Source: Candidatus Woesearchaeota archaeon
GTDB lineage: Archaea > Nanobdellota > Nanobdellia > Woesearchaeales > BS150m-G63
DNA length: 17,936 nucleotides
Direction of reading: 5' to 3'
Assembly: GCA_019322735.1 (NCBI GenBank)
Contig: JAHWIG010000011.1
Location: forward strand, 1-17,936
The translations under genes were made by a program, and so were the position numbers. Shown here one piece after another: positions 7,075-13,171 of this stretch. The notes below the pieces were generated by a model. It was not told the origin of the DNA. It worked only from the letters and a program-made list of their open reading frames with translations, and made no database searches. Position 1 is the first letter of the stretch, and each line of letters opens with the position of its first letter.

Positions 7075-7145
7075 ACGGCTGTGGTCTAGTGGTATGACTC
7101 GACCCTCCCAAGGTCGCGACCCGGGTTCAAATCCCGGCAGCCGTA
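7075..7145 (+). tRNA. tRNA-Gly, anticodon CCC
   Basis: The cloverleaf is complete: acceptor ACGGCTG (7075-7081) with CAGCCGT (7138-7144), a three-pair D stem GTC/GAC, anticodon stem CGACC/GGTCG with loop CTCCCAA (anticodon at 7107-7109), a four-base variable loop, T stem CCGGG/CCCGG with loop TTCAAAT, and discriminator A at 7145. CCA is not encoded. The first pair is A1-U72 rather than the G1-C72 usual for tRNA-Gly. It begins one base after the preceding stop codon and no clear TATA box precedes it, so it is probably cut from the upstream transcript. Confidence 0.95.
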
Positions 7146-7152
7146 TAAAAAG

Positions 7153-7161
7153 TTTTAAATA
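7153..7161 (+). promoter_or_regulatory. TATA box of the PRC-barrel gene
   Basis: TTTTAAATA just after the tRNA puts transcription start near 7183, giving a leader of about 23 bases with the SD-like GGGGGA at 7193-7198. This gene therefore has a leader while many neighbours are leaderless. Confidence 0.5.
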
Positions 7162-7205
7162 TTAGTTATCCCTTAACATCTCAATACTCAAAGGGGGAAC
7201 AAAAA

Positions 7206-7481
7206 ATGTTAAAGATGAAAAAAATATCTGAAGCTTATGATATGAAAGTATTCACTGATACTGGGGATTATTTTGGGGATATTGAAGAAAGCATATTAAC
7301 ACATAACAAAGTTTTTGGGTGGAGAGTTAAAGCAACAAGGAACTCTTTTCTGAACAAAGTATTAGGATCTGCAAAAGGAGTGATTGTTCCGCATCAATTA
7401 GTTAAATCAATTGGTGACATAATGATTATTAGTAAAGCTGCTGTTCCTTCACAGACTTCTGACGAAGAGGAATCAGGGTAA
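7206..7481 (+). CDS. PRC-barrel domain protein
   Basis: The 91-residue protein is a single PRC-barrel: KKISEAYDMKVFTDTGDYFG opens the fold (VxTDTGxxxG), followed by further strands, VPHQLVKSIGDIMII near 60-75, and an acidic tail ending TSDEEESG. Small archaeal PRC-barrel proteins include CdpB, which works with SepF at the division ring, and others of unknown role; the sequence alone does not separate these. No membrane segment is present. GGGGG at 7193-7197 lies eight bases before the ATG at 7206 and supports that start over the Met codon three codons later. Confidence 0.78.
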   Translation: MLKMKKISEAYDMKVFTDTGDYFGDIEESILTHNKVFGWRVKATRNSFLNKVLGSAKGVIVPHQLVKSIGDIMIISKAAVPSQTSDEEESG

Positions 7482-7494
7482 TTTTTTCTTTTTT
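7482..7494 (+). terminator. T-tract terminator after the PRC-barrel gene
   Basis: TTTTTTCTTTTTT directly follows the stop codon at 7479-7481. Confidence 0.5.
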
Positions 7495-7527
7495 ATTAAA
7501 CATAATTTTTTAATTTATGCTTAGAAA

Positions 7528-7544
7528 TACTTACAATGTAAGTA
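7528..7544. promoter_or_regulatory. 17-base dyad, candidate operator before the TraB gene
   Basis: TACTTAC-AAT-GTAAGTA has two perfect 7-base arms around a 3-base centre, about 27 bases upstream of the predicted TATA box. Size and position suit a dimeric repressor or activator. There is no second copy to confirm it. Confidence 0.35.
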
Positions 7545-7571
7545 AATAGTGCTTTTCTTAAATACAAAGAT

Positions 7572-7580
7572 TATTTAATA
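7572..7580 (+). promoter_or_regulatory. TATA box of the TraB-family gene
   Basis: TATTTAATA is centred about 25 bases before the ATG at 7601, suggesting a leaderless transcript. Confidence 0.5.
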
Positions 7581-7600
7581 GGAAAACAATTAGCAGCATT

Positions 7601-8296
7601 ATGAGGTACAAAAATATCAAGATTATAGGCACATCACATATTGCAAAACAAAGCATAAAGGAAGTAAAAGACCAGATAGAAAAAGATACTCCGGAGATAA
7701 TTGCATTAGAACTAGACAAAAAAAGACTCTATGCCTTATTTCATAAAGGAAAAAAATCAATAACATTCTCAGATATAAAAAAAGTTGGAGTAAATGGTTT
7801 CATCTTTAGCATAATTGGTGCATGGGCAGAAAAACAACTAGGAAAATTAGTTGGAGTAAAACCAGGATCAGAGATGCTTACTGCAGCAAAACTTGCCAAA
7901 AAGAAGAATATCCCTATTGCCCTTATCGATCAAGATATAGAAATTACATTAAAACGCCTTTCTCAAGAAATTACTTGGAAAGAAAAATTAAATTTCTTAA
8001 TAGATATCATAAAGGCAGCAATCTTCAGGAAAAAAGAAGTTAATTTTGATCTTACAAAGGTTCCAGAAGAAAAAATCATAAAACAACTCATCACAAAAGT
8101 AAAAAAGCGCTATCCCTCCATTCATAAAGTGCTAATAACAGAAAGGAACAAGATTATATCAAAGAATCTATTTAATTTGATGCAAAACAAAAAAAGAATT
8201 CTTGCAATTATCGGGGCAGGGCATGAGAGAGATGTCTTAGATTTAATAAAAGATAGAGAAGCCATAACCTATTCATTTACAATCAAGAATAAATAA
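7601..8296 (+). CDS. TraB/PrgY-family protein (Tiki-like fold), soluble short form
   Basis: The 231-residue protein shows the TraB pattern: GTSHIA (10-15) near the N-terminus, EIIALELDKKR (about 33-43), GSEML, IALIDQDIEITL, a conserved TERNKIIS segment and IIGAGHERDV near the end. The paired GxxH and GAGH motifs suit the metal-dependent hydrolase fold shared with Tiki proteases. TraB/PrgY proteins of enterococcal plasmids reduce pheromone activity; the role of archaeal members is unproven. Many archaeal TraB proteins are nearly 400 residues with C-terminal membrane helices. This one stops after the soluble domain, and the sequence downstream starts a different gene. Membrane biology is suggested by the M50 protease next to it. 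Confidence 0.8.
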   Translation: MRYKNIKIIGTSHIAKQSIKEVKDQIEKDTPEIIALELDKKRLYALFHKGKKSITFSDIKKVGVNGFIFSIIGAWAEKQLGKLVGVKPGSEMLTAAKLAKKKNIPIALIDQDIEITLKRLSQEITWKEKLNFLIDIIKAAIFRKKEVNFDLTKVPEEKIIKQLITKVKKRYPSIHKVLITERNKIISKNLFNLMQNKKRILAIIGAGHERDVLDLIKDREAITYSFTIKNK

Positions 8297-8303
8297 CAAA
8301 ATA

Positions 8304-8312
8304 CTTAAATAT
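8304..8312 (+). promoter_or_regulatory. TATA box of the M50 protease gene
   Basis: CTTAAATAT is centred 27 bases before the ATG at 8335 and predicts a leaderless transcript. Confidence 0.55.
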
Positions 8313-8334
8313 CTTCAACAATTTAAATAAAAAG

Positions 8335-9087
8335 ATGGGTTTCCGCGACTTCAAAGACAAGGTAGACCGCTACTTTGGTTTTGATAGAGAAGAGGTGAAG
8401 GGCATAATAATTGCCACTCTAATTTTTGCATTCATTATTTCTTACAAGGAATGGGGTTATGGTCAAGCATTTGAATTTGGTGTGGGATTAAAAAATTTCG
8501 TAAATGCTGCCATCCTTTCTTTATTAGCAATTTTAGTTCATGAAGCTGGCCATAAATTATCCGGAGTTTATGCAGGGTTTAAAGTTCAAACAAAGATATG
8601 GTGGTATGGTATGGGTATTGCTTTAATTGTCTGCTTCTTATCACGTGGAAATATATGGTTCTTAGCATTAAGCGGAATAACACTTCATCATTTAGCAATA
8701 CAACGATTAGGTAAATTTAGGTATGGTGAAAGGCCTGTAGAATTAAGCATGATTGCTCTTGCAGGACCATTAGCAAACATCCTTCTTGCAACTTTACTTA
8801 AGACCACAATATTATGGTTTCCTTCTTTACCCATAAATGCAGCATTAGTCCATAAAGCATTCATAATAAATTGGGCAATGGCAATATCTAATTTACTTCC
8901 AATCCCCCCACTTGATGGCATCCACATTTTCTTCCAATCAAGATTATTCTACATAAGCATATTTGGGTTTATGGCAGGGTATGGGGCATTAATCTATTTT
9001 GGAATATATTCATGGATCTGGGCGCTTGTTATAGCAGGAATTGCCTGGATATCATTTTATATAAATTTTGAAAGGGGTGCAATGTAA
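8335..9087 (+). CDS. Site-2-protease-like M50 zinc metalloprotease, integral membrane
   Basis: The 250-residue protein has several membrane segments (about 22-37, 55-72, 90-118, 136-160, 178-200, 205-245). The zinc site is HEAGH (69-73) inside a helix, and the third ligand is expected in the NLLPIPPLDG motif (186-195), D194, the classical S2P arrangement. LAGPLAN (142-148) is the conserved motif between them. Such proteases cleave substrates within the membrane; the substrate here is unknown. There is no PDZ domain. The stop overlaps the next gene's start by one base (TAATG), which indicates translational coupling with the small membrane protein downstream. Confidence 0.9.
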   Translation: MGFRDFKDKVDRYFGFDREEVKGIIIATLIFAFIISYKEWGYGQAFEFGVGLKNFVNAAILSLLAILVHEAGHKLSGVYAGFKVQTKIWWYGMGIALIVCFLSRGNIWFLALSGITLHHLAIQRLGKFRYGERPVELSMIALAGPLANILLATLLKTTILWFPSLPINAALVHKAFIINWAMAISNLLPIPPLDGIHIFFQSRLFYISIFGFMAGYGALIYFGIYSWIWALVIAGIAWISFYINFERGAM

Positions 9088-9431
9088 TGATAAAATCAAA
9101 AATAATGAAATCAAAGAAAGCTATTGCTTTTTCCAAAGACTGGGTAGAAATAGTGGCATTTATATTACTTATAATTGGATTTATAATGGCTTCAACTTCT
9201 GGAAGTGCATTCTTAACATATATCACAATATTTTTCTGCGGAATGATAGTCGGAAGATTTTGGTTCCAGAGAAAAAAGGATATTAAGATTCCCTATTTCA
9301 TAATAATAGTTGGTTTCCTTTTTGGATACATCCTTGGAAGTTATTATGGAAACAAATGGATTACAATAATATTATTCCTTGTAGGTTCTTTATTCAGTTA
9401 TTATTTACATGAAAAGGGATTTATCAAGTAA
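9087..9431 (+). CDS. Small membrane protein coupled to the M50 protease, family not recognised
   Basis: The 114 residues begin with a basic stretch (MIKSKIMKSKK) and contain four hydrophobic segments, about 19-36, 41-57, 68-88 and 90-107, separated by a basic loop (FQRKKD) and a short glycine-containing turn. The C-terminus is charged. No catalytic motif or known family is evident. Its ATG shares a base with the M50 stop, and a GGGGTG sequence about ten bases upstream within the protease gene can serve as the ribosome site. A partner, regulator or substrate of the protease is plausible from position alone. Confidence 0.72.
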   Translation: MIKSKIMKSKKAIAFSKDWVEIVAFILLIIGFIMASTSGSAFLTYITIFFCGMIVGRFWFQRKKDIKIPYFIIIVGFLFGYILGSYYGNKWITIILFLVGSLFSYYLHEKGFIK

Positions 9432-9433
9432 AA

Positions 9434-9443
9434 TTATATAAAT
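9434..9443 (+). promoter_or_regulatory. TATA box of the hef gene
   Basis: TTATATAAAT, centred 25-26 bases before the ATG at 9464, starts right after the stop codon of the preceding gene and predicts a leaderless transcript. Confidence 0.6.
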
Positions 9444-9463
9444 CAGTAGAACATGCTTGATAC

Positions 9464-11668
9464 ATGATTAAGAACTTTAAGCCGAGGCTCTATCAAGAAA
9501 CCATATTAGCAACAGCATCATTAAAAAATACATTAGTTGTACTTCCAACTGGACTTGGAAAAACAAACATATTTATTATGTTGGCTGCACAACGATTAAA
9601 ACAATACCCAAAATCAAAGATTCTTTTAGTAGGCCCAACTAAACCATTAATTGACCAATACTCTTTAGCATTTGGAAAATTCTTTGACCTCGATGAAAAA
9701 GATATGGCAATATTCACAGGGGCAATAGCACCAGAAGAAAGAAAGAAGGTGTGGGAAAAATCTAAGATAATATTCAGCACACCACAAAGTATTGAAAATG
9801 ACATTATATCTAAAAGGATAAGTCTTGAAAATGTTAGTCTTCTCGGTATAGATGAAGCCCATCGAGCAGTAAGCAATTATTCATATGTTTGGGTTGCAAA
9901 ACAATACAACACCCAGGCAAAATTCCCATTGATTATAGGCCTTACAGCATCTCCTGGATCAGAGATGGAAAAGATAACAGAAGTCTGTAAAAATCTTTTC
10001 ATAGAAGAGATAGAAGTCAGGACAGAAACTGATCCAGATGTATCTCCTTATGTCCAGGAAACCGAGATCAATTGGGTAGAAGTTGAGCTTACAAAAGAAC
10101 TGAAACAGATAAAGAGATTACTAGAAGAGATATCAAAAGAACGGCTACAAAAACTAAAAAACTGGGGTATACTACAAAAGAATCTTAGATACATAAACAA
10201 AATGGATTTGCTTTTAATGCAAACAGATTTACATAAACAAGCAACACAAGAAAGAAATAACTTCACATTATGGCACTCAATCTCATTGGTTGCAGAGATA
10301 ATAAAAATACAACATGCTTTAGAACTCCTTGAAACTCAAGGTATATCCCAGTTATCTCTTTATCTAAAAAAACTAAAATCACAATCAATAACAACAAAGA
10401 TCAAAGCAGTTAAAAATCTAGTTATTGATGTAAATTTCAAATCCGCATTCATCTTGACTGAAAGATTGATCAATCAAAAGATAGAACACCCAAAACTAAA
10501 AAAGCTTTCAGAAATAACTGCTGAAGAACTTAGTACAGGTAAAAAAATCCTTATTTTCACCCAATATAGACATTCTGCTTCAAAAATAGCTGAAGAATTA
10601 AATAAAATAAAATCTGCAAAAGCAAATATCTTTGTTGGTCAATTAAAAAAAGAGAATACTGGCCTTAGCCAAAAAGAACAGAAACAGATTCTTGATGATT
10701 TCAGGGCAGATAAATTCAATATCCTTGTTGCAACATCAATTGCAGAAGAAGGTCTTGACATACCAAAAGTTGATTTGGTTATTTTCTATGAACCAATTCC
10801 CAGTGCTATCCGCCATATTCAAAGAAGCGGAAGAACAGGGAGGCATAAAAAAGGGAAAGTGATTATTCTATTGACAAAAGATACAAGAGATATTGCATTC
10901 AGATGGAGTGCACATCATAAACAAAAAAAGATGTATAACATAATTAATAAATTAAAAGATAAAATAAATTCTCCATTATTAAGAAGAGAACAATCGACAA
11001 TTAAAGAGTTCATTCCAAAATCAGATGTCTTGGTATTCGCAGATCACAGAGAGAGAAACTCAGCCATTACAAAAATCCTTATAGAAAAAGGCATAGAAAT
11101 AAAGCTTGACCAATTAAAAACTGCAGATTATCTATGCAGCAGCAGAGTTGCAATAGAACTGAAATCAATCCCAGATTTTGTAAATTCAATCATTGATGGT
11201 AGATTATTAGAACAATTAAAACAGTTAAAGGAAAACTTTGATATTCCCATAATAATCCTTCAAGGAGAGGAAGACATCTACTCAGTAAGAAAAGTGCATC
11301 CTGCTGCAATACAGGGCATGCTTGCAACAATAGCAGTAAGCTATAATATTCCCCTATTACAGACAAAAGATGAAAAAGAAACCGCATCCCTCATTTATAC
11401 TATAGCGAGACGTGAACAGGAAACAAATAAAGGTGCTTTCACACCACACAGCAATAAGAAGGCCTTCAGCTTAAAAGAACAACAGGAATACATAGTTAGC
11501 TCCCTTCCAGATATTGGGATGACTTTAGCTAAACCACTATTAAAGAAATTCAAAACAATAAAAAACCTAGTTAATGCAAAAGCATCAAAACTTACAGAAG
11601 TTGAAAAGATAGGCAAAATAAAAGCAAAAAAGATAAGAGATGTTCTTGATACAGAATATGAGGATTAA
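9464..11668 (+). CDS. hef: Hef-type helicase/XPF-family nuclease
   Basis: Hef, the archaeal FANCM/XPF relative, processes stalled replication forks. This 734-residue protein keeps the full plan: SF2 helicase with Walker A PTGLGKT (28-34), DEAH (130-133), TASPG (161-165), an inserted helical region (~200-330), motif V SIAEEGLDIP (425-434) and motif VI QRSGRTGR (453-460); then an XPF nuclease (~520-650) with DHRER (527-531), ADYL (554-557) and the signature ELKSIPD (565-571); then a helix-hairpin-helix pair (~680-734). The nuclease signature in the family is ERKxxxD. Here the arginine is L566 while E565, K567 and D571 remain, and GDY is ADY. Catalysis may survive in altered form. It converges on htpX and overlaps it by four bases. 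Confidence 0.95.
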   Translation: MIKNFKPRLYQETILATASLKNTLVVLPTGLGKTNIFIMLAAQRLKQYPKSKILLVGPTKPLIDQYSLAFGKFFDLDEKDMAIFTGAIAPEERKKVWEKSKIIFSTPQSIENDIISKRISLENVSLLGIDEAHRAVSNYSYVWVAKQYNTQAKFPLIIGLTASPGSEMEKITEVCKNLFIEEIEVRTETDPDVSPYVQETEINWVEVELTKELKQIKRLLEEISKERLQKLKNWGILQKNLRYINKMDLLLMQTDLHKQATQERNNFTLWHSISLVAEIIKIQHALELLETQGISQLSLYLKKLKSQSITTKIKAVKNLVIDVNFKSAFILTERLINQKIEHPKLKKLSEITAEELSTGKKILIFTQYRHSASKIAEELNKIKSAKANIFVGQLKKENTGLSQKEQKQILDDFRADKFNILVATSIAEEGLDIPKVDLVIFYEPIPSAIRHIQRSGRTGRHKKGKVIILLTKDTRDIAFRWSAHHKQKKMYNIINKLKDKINSPLLRREQSTIKEFIPKSDVLVFADHRERNSAITKILIEKGIEIKLDQLKTADYLCSSRVAIELKSIPDFVNSIIDGRLLEQLKQLKENFDIPIIILQGEEDIYSVRKVHPAAIQGMLATIAVSYNIPLLQTKDEKETASLIYTIARREQETNKGAFTPHSNKKAFSLKEQQEYIVSSLPDIGMTLAKPLLKKFKTIKNLVNAKASKLTEVEKIGKIKAKKIRDVLDTEYED

Positions 11669-12510
11669 TCCATTTCTTTTAGCCTTTTAACTCTTTCTTC
11701 AAAAGGTGGATGTGTGCTCATTAACTTTGCAATTCCACCTACTTTAAATGGATTCATAATAAATAAAGAAGAAGTTGCTTGATTTCCCAACTTTAATGGG
11801 TGCACTTTAACATCTCTATGTAATTTCTCTAATGCACTCCTTAAACCACTAGTATCCTTCAATAATTTAGCACTGCTTGCATCTGCTAAATACTCACGAC
11901 TTCTTGAAATAGCTAATTGTAATATCATAGCCATAATAGGAGTAATAATCGCTAACACTAATAATTGAATCATATTTCCCCCACCCCTATCTCTTCCAAA
12001 CCCACCAAACATTGCCCCCCATCTTGCCATTATTGCAATATAACTTATCACACCAGCAATAGTTGCGGCAATTGTAGATATCAATATATCTCTATTCTTG
12101 ACATGACTAATCTCATGACCGATAACACCTCTTAATTCATTCTCGTTCAATAATTTCAATATTCCATTTGTGCAAGCAATAGCTGCATGTTCAGGATTTC
12201 TTCCAGTTGCAAATGCATTGCTTGCATCTGAAGGTATTATATACACCTTAGGCATAGGCATCTTTGCCTTATGGCATACTTCCTTTACAATATTCCAAAG
12301 TTTTGGATTATCTTTTTTAGTTACTGGTTGAGCCTTATACATCTTTAATACAATCTTGTCAGAAAACCAATAACTCCCTACATTCATTACTAATGCAAAA
12401 ACTAATCCAATTATTAATCCTGATCGGCCCCAAAAGCTTCCAATCCCTAATAATAATGCAGTCAAAAGACTAAGTAATATTGCAGTCTTGAATTGATTCA
12501 TAAAACTCAT
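11665..12510 (-). CDS. htpX: HtpX-like M48 membrane zinc protease
   Basis: HtpX degrades damaged membrane proteins. From the ATG at 12510 it has 281 residues: two N-terminal membrane segments (about 8-27 and 30-47), the zinc helix HEISH (132-136 in this numbering), a glycine-rich loop, two more hydrophobic stretches, the third-ligand region SREYLADA, and the C-terminal THPPFEERVKRLKEM typical of the family. A TTG two codons upstream (12516) could extend it, but a TATA box lies 25-26 bases before 12510, so a leaderless ATG start fits better. Its stop and that of hef sit in the palindrome GGATTAATCC, each protein ending Asp-stop. Confidence 0.93.
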   Translation of the reverse strand: MSFMNQFKTAILLSLLTALLLGIGSFWGRSGLIIGLVFALVMNVGSYWFSDKIVLKMYKAQPVTKKDNPKLWNIVKEVCHKAKMPMPKVYIIPSDASNAFATGRNPEHAAIACTNGILKLLNENELRGVIGHEISHVKNRDILISTIAATIAGVISYIAIMARWGAMFGGFGRDRGGGNMIQLLVLAIITPIMAMILQLAISRSREYLADASSAKLLKDTSGLRSALEKLHRDVKVHPLKLGNQATSSLFIMNPFKVGGIAKLMSTHPPFEERVKRLKEMD

Positions 12511-12530
12511 ATGCAAGAAAAAGCCAATCT

Positions 12531-12547
12531 AATATAAAAAACTAACT
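12531..12547 (-). promoter_or_regulatory. htpX promoter with motif AGTTAGTTTTTTATA
   Basis: The minus strand reads AGTTAGTTTTTTATATT: a TATA-like core 25-26 bases before the htpX ATG preceded by AGTTAG in the BRE position. The first 15 bases recur exactly upstream of the cold-shock gene at 13106-13120. Confidence 0.5.
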
Positions 12548-12581
12548 GAAAATAGATAAATCTAGTTTAATTAATTAAAAT

Positions 12582-12588
12582 AAAAAAA
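12582..12588 (-). terminator. T-tract after the cold-shock gene
   Basis: The minus strand reads seven T about 30 bases after the stop codon of the cold-shock gene, in an AT-rich spacer. Confidence 0.35.
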
Positions 12589-12618
12589 TTAAGAATTAAT
12601 ATAATCTTATTAGGTTAA

Positions 12619-12990
12619 TTATTTTTCAGAATCTTCTTTGGATTCTTCAGATTTTTCTTCAGATGATTCTTCAGATGATTCTTCAGATTTTTCTTCAGAT
12701 TTTTCTTCAGATTTTTCTTCAGATGTTTCTTCAGATGTTTCTTCAGATGTTTCTTCAGATGTTTCTTCAGATGTTTCTTCAGCAGGTGCTTCAGCAGAAT
12801 CTCCTTTTGAAACATTAACTGCTTTTGGACCCCTGTCTCCTTCTTCTACATCAAATGTAACAGAATCATTATCTTGTAATCTCACTCCTTCTTTAAGGCC
12901 TTCTTGATGTACAAAATATTCTTTTCCATCCTCTGCAGAAATGAATCCAAATCCCTTCATATTATTAAAAAATTTTACTGTTCCTTTCAT
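12619..12990 (-). CDS. Cold-shock-domain protein with acidic tandem-repeat tail
   Basis: Residues 1-~62 are a cold-shock domain, a single-stranded nucleic-acid binding barrel: GTVKFFNNMKGFGFIS contains RNP1 (KGFGFI), YFVHQ is RNP2, and GPKAVNV closes the fold. Such domains act as RNA chaperones. The remaining ~60 residues are a low-complexity tail made of four-residue units TSEE, KSEE or SSEE, highly acidic and certainly disordered. Cold-shock proteins are usually about 65-70 residues, so the tail nearly doubles the length. It may keep the protein soluble, restrain RNA binding by charge, or bind basic partners such as ribosomal proteins; none is shown here. The tail is encoded by near-identical 12-base repeats. 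Confidence 0.9.
   Translation of the reverse strand: MKGTVKFFNNMKGFGFISAEDGKEYFVHQEGLKEGVRLQDNDSVTFDVEEGDRGPKAVNVSKGDSAEAPAEETSEETSEETSEETSEETSEEKSEEKSEEKSEESSEESSEEKSEESKEDSEK
12649..12780. repeat. Eleven tandem 12-base units in the cold-shock gene
   Basis: On the plus strand the units are AGATKWTTCTTC-like: one AGATTTTTCTTC, two AGATGATTCTTC, three AGATTTTTCTTC and five AGATGTTTCTTC, in that order. A decayed unit lies just before (12637-12648) and another just after. Blocks of identical units mean recent expansion by slippage or unequal exchange. The period is a multiple of three, so copy number can change without a frameshift. Confidence 0.97.
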
Positions 12991-13036
12991 TGTATTTTAC
13001 AACTCCATTAATTTATAAAAATATACCAACCCGGTC

Positions 13037-13046
13037 ATTTATAAAG
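13037..13046 (-). promoter_or_regulatory. Probable TATA box of the cold-shock gene
   Basis: The minus strand reads CTTTATAAAT preceded by AGTTAA. Transcription from about 13016 would give a leader near 25 bases with GGAG about ten bases before the ATG. A second TATA-like site (13012-13024) nearer the gene would make it almost leaderless; the choice is open. Confidence 0.4.
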
Positions 13047-13105
13047 TTAACTATTTTTATGGTTCTTTACAACACTTTCTACAAAATATTAATATAAAAA
13101 ACGTT

Positions 13106-13120
13106 TATAAAAAACTAACT
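13106..13120 (-). promoter_or_regulatory. Second copy of the AGTTAGTTTTTTATA motif
   Basis: It matches the htpX promoter motif at all 15 bases and in the same orientation, 116 bases before the cold-shock start. It could be an upstream promoter giving a leader of about 90 bases, or a regulator site. Confidence 0.35.
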
Positions 13121-13141
13121 ATATTATACACCAACAAAAAA

Positions 13142-13150
13142 GATATATAT
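13142..13150 (+). promoter_or_regulatory. TATA box of the primase gene
   Basis: GATATATAT is centred 26 bases before the ATG at 13172 and predicts a leaderless transcript. It lies in a 181-base divergent promoter region shared with the cold-shock gene. Confidence 0.6.
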
Positions 13151-13171
13151 TATCAAAATAATCCAATCAAG

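Noticed and set aside
9493..9876. 127-residue open frame on the minus strand
   Set aside because: It lies antisense to the conserved helicase motifs of hef and shows no protein features of its own.
12511..12516. TTG start two codons upstream of the htpX ATG
   Set aside because: The TATA spacing puts transcription start at or near the ATG at 12510, and TTG offers no better motif match.
12649..12780. CRISPR-like array
   Set aside because: The units are contiguous 12-mers without spacers and lie inside a coding sequence.
12638..12907. Antisense open frame (89 residues, Asp/Ser repeats) over the cold-shock gene
   Set aside because: The 12-base repeat keeps several frames open automatically; only the minus-strand frame encodes a known fold.
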